Source of the DNA: Chromera velia
Taxonomy: Eukaryota; Sar; Chromeraceae
Direction of reading: 5' to 3'
Assembly (NCBI GenBank): GCA_018398765.1
Contig: JAHBMJ010002685.1
Span: 1 to 17,402, forward strand
Length of the DNA stretch: 17,402 nucleotides
The translations under genes were made by a program, and so were the position numbers. Shown piece by piece: positions 9,367 to 17,402 of the stretch; position 1 is the stretch's first letter; each line of letters begins with the position of its first letter. The notes under the pieces are model-generated. The model was given only the letters and a program-made list of their open reading frames with translations. It made no database searches and was not told where the DNA came from.

Positions 9367-12300
9367 ATGCGGACAACACTTCCAGAATACCTTCTCCCCT
9401 TCATCCTTCTTTTACTGTGCATTCCAGGATGCATCATAAGCTGGCACACAAGTGCAACATGCCTTGCTTCGTTTGTCCTCGGTCTCTCTTGGGAGCTCCT
9501 CTCTGTGAACATTCCAGCGGCGTTCAGAGTCTTCCTTTTCCGAGGGCGGTCAAGAAGAGCAAGAGCGCTGGTCTTTGCGATAGCTTTCTGGAGCTGCTTC
9601 ACTGGGGTTCTCTTGGGTCTAAACCACTTTAACGTGAAGCCTCTGGAAGGGAGGGTTTCTCTGGTAACCGTCCTGGGGGGGTTTCTATTCGGTGCAGGCA
9701 TGCAGGCAGCGAATGCGTGTGAGACTTCTATGGTCGTGAAGCTCGCACGATTTCACTGGAGGGCAGCAGTAATTGTCCTCAGCTTCCTTCTTGCTTACCT
9801 TCCGCTGATAAGCAACCCGTGGTGGAAAGTTTTGCGTGGGTTGAAGACCGGCACAGCGGTACGCACACGACCCAGGCCGTCTCTAGGGACAGAAATTTCA
9901 GCAGGGGACGGGGAAGAAATACATTTTCTCATGGGGAAACCCTCCGCTTTGTCTTCCCTCTTCACCCTCGATGGGACGGAAGGAAGGGCACTGTCTCTGC
10001 TGCATTTGCGGGACATGAAACTACACGATCAATTCCCTGAGGTATCTCTCGGGATTCCTCTTCAGATCGCAATCTGTGCAGCTGTCTATATGATCGTAAT
10101 AGGCGTCGAAGCGGCTGTGTGTGCGGGTGGGAAGGTATCGGGAGTTAAGCGCCTTTTTCCAGGATGGAAATTTGTGTGTACTAGGGGTGGGCATCAGAAG
10201 GCAAGACGGGTGTCGAGAGTGATGGAAGCAGCGACGCGCACAGTGCGGTCACTGCGTCTGAGGGCGCACGCACCTGCCGATTCTGGGGCTAGGGAGCTCC
10301 TCTCCTGGACCGCTAGATACCTTCTTTGCCTGTGCTGGTGTCCGGCTTTGAAGAAAATGGCCCTCTCTCCCACTGTTGTGCAAGCTGCAGAGGAAGAGGA
10401 TGAAAGTCCGTTAGAAGATTTAGAGTCTGGTTGTATCGAGGGGGAAGAGGCGCAGGAGGTTTCGGGGCCTCCGAAAAGTTCTGTTTGTTGTTGCCCAGGG
10501 CCCTCTCTCCCATTGTCTTGCTGTTTGGCTTTTCTCCTCCTCCGGAAAAGAGGAGAAAAGGGTGGAAATGCGTCTTCTTTGGGTGCCTCTGAGATTCTTC
10601 CCCTTCACCAGCATTGCAGCCAGAAGAGTGGTGTCACTGCGGATGAAGGAGAGGACTGTCACACAGAGAGGGGAGGTGCGTTGACAATGAAGCGTTCTAC
10701 AGGGTTCTTCAGACAGCGCACGTCTGTCCGCAGTATCACCCAAGTATTTGGAGGCAAAGGACTTGACACGATGCAAGTGTCCCCTCCTGCCGGGGGAACA
10801 AGGCGTCTTGTTGATGACCTTGAGGGTTGTCCTCTCAATTCCTCTGCAGGTCCTGAGAAATTGCATTCAGCTTTCGTTGCTGCTGCCTCTGGTAAAAGAA
10901 CCAAAGAAAGAGAAAGGGGACGACAGGGACGTGCACAGACAATCTCTTTCTCACGAAAGTCAGATGCCCCCAATTCCAGAACGTTCTCATCGACTTTCAG
11001 ATCTTCTGCGCTGCGGCAAGAAAGACAAAAGCCCAACAAACCCTCAGGGGGTGCAGAGACAAACAGAACAGTCAGAGTTCGAGAATCTGAAAGCAGAACG
11101 GTGCGTGTGGGGGACTTCAGAGAGAGAAGTGTACGCATAGGTGAAGACCGTCACGAGACATCATCAGGAGAGGTGAAGAACGACCATGATGAATCCCAAC
11201 AAACAGAGGGGGAACTTCGCCTTCCCGTCTCGTCCTCTGTAACCCCACAGATCCCCCCTCCAAGCGCTGTCTCTTCCTCTGCTTCATTTGTTTTCGAGAA
11301 GAGAGGCCCCCAGCCTCCACCCACACCCCAGGGAGGAGGTCACCAGACTCTGAACGTTCCCTTGTCTCCGATTGCCTCGGCCTCCCCCTCTCCTAACGGC
11401 GGGCTGATCACCCCTATGAGTATGTGGTCCGACTGGTCACCCCTGACGCCGTCTCCCTCCCTGGCCCCAGAGCCTGGAGGGAAGACGGGTTCACGCGTCG
11501 CCAAGGTGGCTTCTCCGTCTCCGCACGGCCACCGGACCTCCACACACATGCACGCACAAGTCCACCCTCACGAAGGCAAAGGAACTCCCATGCAGATTTC
11601 CACCGCTGCGGCCAGCCGCGTTCCTCTAAACAGAGCTCAAACCGTCGGGCTGAAGATCCTCACAGTCAGTCAGTAGAACAGTCGGTGGGTCAGTGAGAAA
11701 GAGAAAGATGGTGCATGGGAGTGGTTTCCGTCATGGGATGAGGCAATCAAAACGATGGACACCTTCCGTCTCCCTGAGGGCCATTCCTCTGTTCATCCGC
11801 TGACGTCTTTTTTTCCTTCGGCTGTGCATCTGAGAAAAGCTGCCTCTGCTTTCCCTTCCTTTCATCTCTAAATCCTTTCTTCTTCCGCTCTCCCTAGTTC
11901 GTATGGGTCCTCTTTTCATCACAGATGAGCTAGGGCCTGCAGGACGTGCAGAGTGGGTGGGGGGGAACGCTGTTGATTGCATGGCATCAGGGTTGTATCG
12001 TCGTCATCCATTCATGTCCCTTTTCCCCCCTCCCTGCACTGCACTCCCACGGACTGAAGGTTCAAGCTGTCGATCTGTGGAATTAATTTCTTCCACCATG
12101 CAGCTAGTGGCCAGAAGGAAAGAAACGCATTCATTCATTCATTCTGGTGTAATTAATTAATTGATTGTCCTGTCGATGATGCAGATTGCAAGTTCATCTC
12201 CTACTGAGGAATTCCGAGGGGGGGTCACGAAAACAGAACAGGCACATTTTGAAGAACCGGATGGAGGACCCGAACAGAAGCACATCGTGGCACATCACAG

Positions 12301-13639
12301 GGATCCAGTGTACAGGAAGAGGGAATTGGGGAAGACCCATGAAAGTGCCGAGAGCGGAAGGAAGGATCATCGTGGCAGTGTGGGCAGTGAAAGCTTAGAA
12401 GTCCCAAAGGGAAAAGGCGACGGTGAGGACACTGAAAAGTCGGAGGTGGACATGCGAGTGTTGTTTGGTGCAATGACGATTGTGGGCATACAGACTGTTC
12501 ATTTAGCCTTTCGCGGACGTTTTCTCCTTGTACATCCAGCACTTGCAAGTGTTCTTTTGCGTGCTCTGCGCTCTATGGTCCCACCTGTTTGGTCGTGGTT
12601 GTTTAGAGACTCTCCGTTTGTTTTTGGGGACCCTTTGAACAGTTGCATGGACGGTTTTTTCCTCGTGAATTCTGAAGTGCTCATGTTGCTGGCTCTTGTT
12701 GCGGGCTCCTCTTGCGGGGGAATGTTGAAGGGGTCTAGGGAAGAAGGGCGCCAAGGGAGTGGGAGGGAGGAGAGGAATTCGAATTCAATGCGGCCAACGC
12801 CGAGGGGGACTTTCTTTCTGCGAAGGAGCAGGTGGAAGTCAACAAAACGGAAACTACGACGGTTTTCAATTTTGAGTGTTTCAGCAATGGGGGCAGCAGC
12901 AGGATCAGCAAAGACCAAAAGCATGATGAGAAGGAAGAACGGTTCTCCGACGAAACCATCCAACAGTACAGAGATGCGACGAAGCCCTAGTGGACACTCG
13001 CATCGTCAACAGCACCACTCTCTTGTGGAGCATCAAAGTACAGTCAGATTAAGCCCCACCCGCCCCCGCGTGTCTGTGTATTTATGGAGTTTTGGAAATT
13101 TTATGACTGCGCTTGTCGGGGGGTTTCTCCTGGGTCTAGGCACTCGAGCGGGGGGGGGGCTTCTTGACGGTCTGGTGTGCCCCGCACTCTCCTTCCAACT
13201 TTCGGCGGCTCTCTGGGTGGTAGGAGCAATTCCAGGTCAGTTCGTGAGGGTCACGTCGAATTCTGCAGCTGCGTAAGGACAGGAAATATCTAGCTCGCTC
13301 GAAAGATGCGTTGGTGGGCCTGACAAGCGCTCGCTTGCGCACGACTGCATGGCTCTATGGTCTTTTTCCCTGTCTTCTTTAGAAGCCAAGGAACCATTGT
13401 CCGCACATGCTTGGAACTCTTCTATCTCCTCGACAGTCGCATGCAGATACGATGTTCCTCCCGTTGGCCTGTATGAATGAATTTGAAGTCGAAGCAAGCT
13501 CGTCTATGCGTGCATCTTTGTTCTCCTCCCTGCCACTGCTTCTTCATTATCATGCGCGTACTGCTTTTTTCATGCAGGCACATTTGTTGGTATGATGATT
13601 CGGTACGGGATGAGGCAACAAGACTACGAAGGCTGGTAG
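9367..13639 (+). CDS. YeeE/YedE-family (Sulf_transp) membrane protein, three exons, ~1136 aa
   Basis: Putative transporter of a reduced sulfur compound; the bacterial family includes TsuA, a thiosulfate importer. Exons are 9367-11664, 12185-13235 and 13578-13639. Donors ACA|GTCAGT and CCAG|GTCAGT meet acceptors gatgcag and catgcag in matching phases (0 and 1). Start is ATG 9367; upstream the frame reaches only a GTG. The first half has hydrophobic segments near residues 7-25, 29-47, 66-85, 99-118, 131-148 and 230-252, with the family motif GGFLFGAGM then AC at Cys118. The second half has segments near 857-876 and 929-947 (SSCGG, Cys943) and the repeat motif GGFLLGLGTRAGGGLLDG at 1078-1095, ending VVGAIPGTFVGMMIRYGM. 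Hydrophilic inserts of about 600 residues (256-856) and about 110 residues (948-1061) separate them; bacterial members are near 350 residues in total. The usual Cys in the second motif is Leu1092. Family assignment is by motif reading; substrate is unknown. Confidence 0.62.
11060..11155 (+). repeat. Short peptide repeat (RTVRV-type) in the transporter insert
   Basis: Three successive units of about 10 residues within the large cytoplasmic-type insert: RTVRVRESES, RTVRVGDFRE, RSVRIGEDRH. They lie near residues 566-596 and are charged and probably unstructured. Confidence 0.6.
11665..12184 (+). other. Intron 1 of the YeeE/YedE-like gene
   Basis: Starts GTCAGTCAGTAG, so reading through would hit a stop within three codons, and ends gatgcag. 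It is 520 bases long. It contains a CATT run near 12128-12143 and TTAATTAATT near 12151-12162, including an in-frame stop just before the second exon. This supports splicing rather than two separate genes. Confidence 0.6.
13236..13577 (+). other. Intron 2 of the YeeE/YedE-like gene
   Basis: Donor CCAG|GTCAGT, acceptor ttttttcatgcag|GC, phase 1. Without splicing the protein would end QFVRVTSNSAAA at 13276. With splicing the last hydrophobic helix is completed and followed by a charged tail ending EGW. Confidence 0.6.
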
Positions 13640-14760
13640 TGCGCCTCACACAAAGGTGTCGCATATCAGCACCAGTCCTTGCAAGGAACTTCATGCAGCT
13701 GGTTAACGTTTTACCATGCGGGCTGTCCCCCCGACATCATCGGCGACATGACTTTTATATGTATATGTTCATATTGACTTCTCAATTTACAGTTCTTAAA
13801 TAAATCATTATTATCATCCTCCGAGTCTTTCTTATGTTGATTGCTCTCATTATTCAAAAATAGGGGCTAGAAGAGAGGGGGAGCTAGTGACTCCTAGAGT
13901 GACCTGGAGAGATACTAAAAAAAATATTTTAAATTATGTATGCATGAAGCCATAAACTTTGAAACCTAACTAGTATAATGCTAGTATAGCTTTCAAGATG
14001 TCCCACTGTCTGTCTCAGTGATCCAAACTATATTTAATAACTAGTCTGATAAGAAGACATATATAAAAAGTATATTAAGTAAAAAGCAAACTATTTTAGG
14101 AACTAGTATATTACTTAGAATTGGACAACAAAAACATCATTATAAGATAAACGTTGTCCAAGTCACATGCAACAAAACTTGGAGAAACTAAGGGAGAAAC
14201 ATCATTCAAACATGCATGACAGAGTTTTTATACAGTCACGTATGTATGGGGGACAGCATGGGCATGCATGTAATGTCTACTAGAATGTCTATAAAGTGAA
14301 TTTAATTTAGTTAATTATGAATTTCATTTTGAGTCCCTCGAGTCCTCGACGGACCCTCGTTACTTAAACTTTAAAAAATAGGATCAAGTTTTTAAACCAG
14401 ATTCTCCAATCAAATTGAATCATTCAACTAACTAAACAAACAATAATAATTTAAAAAACTGAAACTTCTAATGACATCTCAAATGAGTAGTCATAACAAT
14501 ATTCTGGCTAAACGCTATAGACACCATAATCATGCTAGTACATATACCGATTGCGATGGTACATTATGATGGTAATAATTGAGGCCACGGTCTTTCATGA
14601 TGGTTTGCTTAGTAGTTTGCGGTAATTCACACCATCACTGCCATGCCAGTGCCATGGTGAAGCCTTTTTGAGCCATCTCGTTTATTCGAGGAAAAGAGAG
14701 AGGAAGATCTCAAAGAGAGACTCCCAGAGAAAGAGAGCGAGATGCTGAGACAAAGAATCC
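13640..14760. other. 3' region and AT-rich island
   Basis: After about 100 bases of probable trailer the sequence becomes A/T-rich (about 13740-14660), with repeated ACTAGTATA-like words and isolated GCATGCAT sites near 14210 and 14262. No gene, tRNA or long open frame was found. Near 14630-14655 there is a small imperfect palindrome around ccatgccagtgccatgg. Confidence 0.6.
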
Positions 14761-14881
14761 CGAATTGTTTTCTGCAAAGTCAGAACTCTCTCCTTACCTC
14801 CTCTATTTTTTGTTGTTCTCTAGCTTGTTCCTCTGTTGCGTCTTCTTCCTTCTCCAACGGACTAGCCAGCGGATCAGCTTG

Positions 14882-14884
<3 letters not shown>

Positions 14885-14916
<32 letters not shown>
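14885..14916. repeat. (TC)n microsatellite
   Basis: About 15 CT units in a pyrimidine-rich stretch (14760-15010) 3' of the eL42 gene. Frames across it are Ser/Leu repeats and are not called. Confidence 0.93.
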
Positions 14917-14922
<6 letters not shown>

Positions 14923-15214
14923 CACCTGTCTGCTCGCTGCCGCCACTTGTCTTTCCCCGAGCCTTTTGCCTGTCAAGCTACCTTTCTGTCTATCCATCTG
15001 CCTGTCCCTCTACGCACTGTCCTTCCTGGCCGAGTCCTGAGAGGACAGAGAGAGAGGGAGAGACGAATGCCGTACAAACATCTTACGGTTTCTTCTCCTC
15101 TGCGTCGAAAGAAAAGACCCGATGCATGTACTGCTGACAAGTGGATGAAACCCTAGCTGCCTCACCCCTCCCCATGTGAGAAAGTCAAACAAACAGAGAG
15201 GCAAAAAACAGCGC

Positions 15215-17007
15215 TTAGTAGGGGGTGCCGCCCTTCTTCTTCTTCTCCCCTCCGAGCTCGAAGTGCTTGCAGCGCTTGATGGGCACCATCCTGTACGCAT
15301 ACAGGTGATCGAGGGAAAGAATGAATTATGTGTCGATGAACGGGGTATGCACACGGAAGGAGGCAACGGCATAAGCGTACTGGCATAGAGTCGCTTCAAT
15401 CAAAGAGAATTCGGAAAGAACAGTCAATCAATCAATGAATCAAAAAATCAATCAATCTCCGTGAGGGAAACAGGTCTGAGGAAACGAGCTGAGTGAGTGC
15501 CCGAGAGGGGGAGAACAAGAAGACAATGAAAAGGGAGGAGGGACTCAAAGTGGATGGCAGGTGTCCAAAAGTCCTGACAATTCGTTCAGTAGACGAAAAA
15601 CATGCGTTTGAGGTGTACATTGACCATGAAAAATTGCACAGCGAAAAGGAGTGCCACGTATCGGACCACAAAAACATACGCACACACACACACACGCACA
15701 CACACACACACACACACGCTGTGCCTGTGTACGTGTACACAGACACGTACACATGCAGACACACACTCCGACCGACCTCTTCATCTTGCAGGGAATGCAC
15801 TCGAGCTTGAGCACAATCTTCTTGGTGGTCTTGGCCTGAGGAAAGGCAGGGGGCAAAGTGGCAATGCAGCGGAGGTATCGGTGCTGGGAATCGAGGCTTC
15901 CTCCGCGGTTATTCCTCCGTCTGTTCACGTGTCTGTGTGACTCCTTGATACCTGCGTAAGTTTTCCGTGTTGTCTGTATCTGTCTTTCTTGTTGTTCTCT
16001 CAGAAGCTATGTCTGTGCTTGTGTGTCGGTGGCTCTCCTCAATCGGATTCCGTATGTTAAGGCTGTGTAAGTGCTGAGTGGTTGCGTGAGAGAGAGAAGA
16101 AGGTTTTTGCATGGTTTGTACTTGCTCCTGTCTCTCATGCTGTCTCTCTGTCTTTCTCCATGACCGCCTTCCTTTATGCCTGCATGTCCGTCTCGGTCTG
16201 CCTGTGAGAATCTGTCTCTTTTGCCGGCCTGTCGGCGAATTCGTCTGCATGTCAGTCTTGCTGGCCGACCCGTCAATCCACCCGTCCACCTGCACGTCCG
16301 CTTTCCTGCCTTCCCGCCTGCCTGCCTTCCTGCCTGCCTGTCTGTCTGCCTTCCTGCCTGCCCGCCTGCCTCGAGCTGTGGATGTCTGTACGTCTCTCTC
16401 CTTGCGTCTTTCTCTTTATCTCACTCGACTGCTTGCGTCTCTCTGTTCACCTCTCTCGTCTAGTGCCCGTGTGACATCTCTCTTGTCCGAAGGTCTCCCT
16501 CCCTGTCTGTCTGCCCGAAGGTCTCCCTCCCCATCTGTCTGCCGGACTGACTGGCGAGCCGTTTGCCCCCTCTCACACACACATATATATAGAGGAAAGC
16601 GAGAAAATGTCACTTTGCCACTCGCATGCATGCGTTTAGAGAGATTCGAAAGGCGGGAGGAGCGAAAAAGGCACAGAAGAAAGGACGGAGTGAAAGAGAG
16701 ACGAGAGTGGAGGAAGAAGCCTGCCAGACTGACCAGCAGTCTCCGTTGCTGCTTGCCTGCCAGTGTCTTTCAAGAAGCAAAGTCCCTCTTGCCCACTATC
16801 TTTCTTCAGACACAAGTGACTGACCTTCTTGTGGAACACCGGCTTGGTCTGACCACCGAAGCCTGCCTGCTTCATGTCATAGCGACGTCGTCCCTGTGCA
16901 GCACTGGACTCCTTTCCCTTTTTGTACTGAGAGACCTTGTGGGGCTTGTGAGACCTGCAGTCTTTGTGGGAACAGTACGTGTTCCGCGTTTTGGGGATGT
17001 TCACCAT
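15215..17007 (-). CDS. RPL44: 60S ribosomal protein eL42 (L44/L36a), three exons, 105 aa
   Basis: Structural protein of the large cytosolic ribosomal subunit, near the E site. Exons on the minus strand are 17007-16825 (61 codons), 15835-15777 and 15290-15215. Donors are AAG|GTCAGT and AAGAG|GTCGGT; acceptors are tttcctcag|GCC and tgcgtacag|G. Joining gives 105 residues, the normal family length (105-106), with family sequence throughout: [38 protein letters not shown], then [13 protein letters not shown] and [17 protein letters not shown]. The zinc ligands are present as C12-x4-C17 and the later C-x2-C (CIPC) and RC pairs. Pro56 is retained; changes at this site confer cycloheximide resistance in yeasts, so the site is of the sensitive type. 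The C-terminus (GGTPY) departs from the usual tail. This is the most secure gene in the window. Confidence 0.97.
15291..15776 (-). other. Intron 2 of the eL42 gene
   Basis: 486 bases with donor GTCGGT and acceptor GTACAG. It contains a (CA)n run at about 15679-15719 (plus strand) and an AATC-type repeat at about 15423-15457. No nested gene was found; open frames here are repeat translations. Confidence 0.9.
15836..16824 (-). other. Intron 1 of the eL42 gene
   Basis: 989 bases, donor GTCAGT, acceptor CCTCAG. The plus strand is rich in TGCC/TGTC/CTGT words (about 16300-16370 and 16495-16550). It holds a GCATGCATGC site near 16624 and a TATATATA run near 16583. A plus-strand frame of about 310 codons crosses intron and exon 1, but it is Leu/Ser/Pro repeat sequence antisense to the ribosomal exon. 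No snoRNA was recognised, though ribosomal protein introns can host them. Confidence 0.88.
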
Positions 17008-17120
17008 CTTTCAATTCTCAAGCTCAATCTCAGTGTGTCAGCGGTTTGACTGAGATCAATTAGGCGGGGCACTTAAAACGGGGCACTTAGAGGAAGGCGC
17101 CGGCACTTGAGTGGCACACA
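17008..17120 (-). promoter_or_regulatory. Upstream region of eL42 with three AAGTGCC boxes
   Basis: Plus-strand GGCACTT occurs at 17068-17074, 17082-17088 and 17102-17108, that is 61-101 bases before the start codon and read as AAGTGCC in the direction of the gene. The first two extend to GGGGCACTTA. A shorter GGCAC follows near 17113. Repetition close to a ribosomal protein start suggests transcription factor sites, but the motif is not one I can name. Confidence 0.45.
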
Positions 17121-17402
17121 AAACCGAGGCTTGAAGCCCTCAGATGAGAGGTTGGCCCCGAAAAGCTAGCTTCATACACTAAAAAAAAAAATGAGTTTGA
17201 TTTTTTTTTAAATTCTGATTTTATAGTTTTTGTAGAGTTTTTCATAGGTTTTCAAACATTTTTTAAAACTTGAAATAAAATTGTAAAATAAAAAAGTAAA
17301 GAAATGTCCTAAGGTGAGAAACCGTTCGATCCTCTAGAATTTTTCTAAAACTTTTATGATAGCGATGTTTCAATTCTATCTAGAACAGTAGAAAAACAAC
17401 AT
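17121..17402. other. AT-rich island at the right edge
   Basis: Abrupt A/T-rich sequence with an A11 run and a T9 run near 17180-17210 that could pair. No gene seen; it continues beyond the window. Confidence 0.6.

Noticed and set aside
12161-13276. Second half of the transporter as an independent gene
   Set aside because: It opens only with TTG right after a stop, or with ATGATG overlapping the acceptor. It carries the second family repeat, and phase-matched splicing joins it to the upstream exon. Separate genes remain possible but less likely.
16111-17049. 312-codon plus-strand frame
   Set aside because: Antisense to eL42 exon 1 and intron 1; composition is Leu/Ser/Pro/Cys repeat sequence from CTGT/TGCC tracts.

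Overview
The window is nuclear DNA from a microbial eukaryote. Its genes are broken by GT-AG introns. Dense microsatellites ((GT)n, (TGTC)n, (CTTT)n, (CA)n) fill introns and spacers, and gene-rich stretches alternate with AT-rich islands. Very long low-complexity inserts inside a membrane protein and TGCATGCA tracts upstream of a gene would suit an alveolate alga (chromerid-like, e.g. Chromera) or a relative. That placement is an inference from style, not from a diagnostic marker. There are no operons, Shine-Dalgarno sites or bacterial mobile elements.

Layout. (1) 416-2842, plus strand: the 3' part of an RWD-RING E3 ubiquitin ligase resembling RNF25, in four exons whose phases all fit. Its last exon carries a basic/poly-Ser linker and a possible RRM-like fold. 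The 5' end lies beyond the left edge or is hidden in the (GT)n tract. (2) 2843-3985: microsatellites, an AT-rich island, then the upstream region of the next gene with a TGCA array. (3) 3986-4704, plus: a complete two-exon gene for a protein of two tandem ubiquitin-like domains. (4) 4705-6511: a 531-bp sequence present twice, on either side of a single N, probably an assembly artefact. (5) 6512-6994: an AT-rich, MITE-like element with long terminal inverted repeats. (6) 6995-8504: GA-rich spacer with only one weak exon candidate. (7) 8505-8789, minus: a small Pro/Ser/Gln-rich hypothetical protein. (8) 9367-13639, plus: a three-exon gene for a YeeE/YedE-type (Sulf_transp) membrane protein of about 1136 residues, whose two membrane halves are separated by about 600 hydrophilic residues. 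(9) 13640-15214: trailer and AT-rich island. (10) 15215-17007, minus: a complete three-exon gene for ribosomal protein eL42 (L44/L36a). (11) 17008-17402: its upstream region, with three GGCACTT (AAGTGCC) boxes, then the start of another AT-rich island.

Splicing supports the models. Five of eight inferred donors are GTCAGT and one is GTCGGT, and joining at them restores frame and conserved sequence in eL42, the ubiquitin-like gene and the transporter. The genes do not form one pathway. RNF25-type ligases and ribosomal proteins meet in ribosome quality control, and the tandem ubiquitin-like gene fits a ubiquitin theme, but neighbourhood in a eukaryotic genome is weak evidence for joint function. 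The most interesting items are the RWD-RING plus RRM-like arrangement, the split Sulf_transp protein that lacks one of its usual cysteines, the inverted-repeat element, and the triplicated box upstream of eL42.
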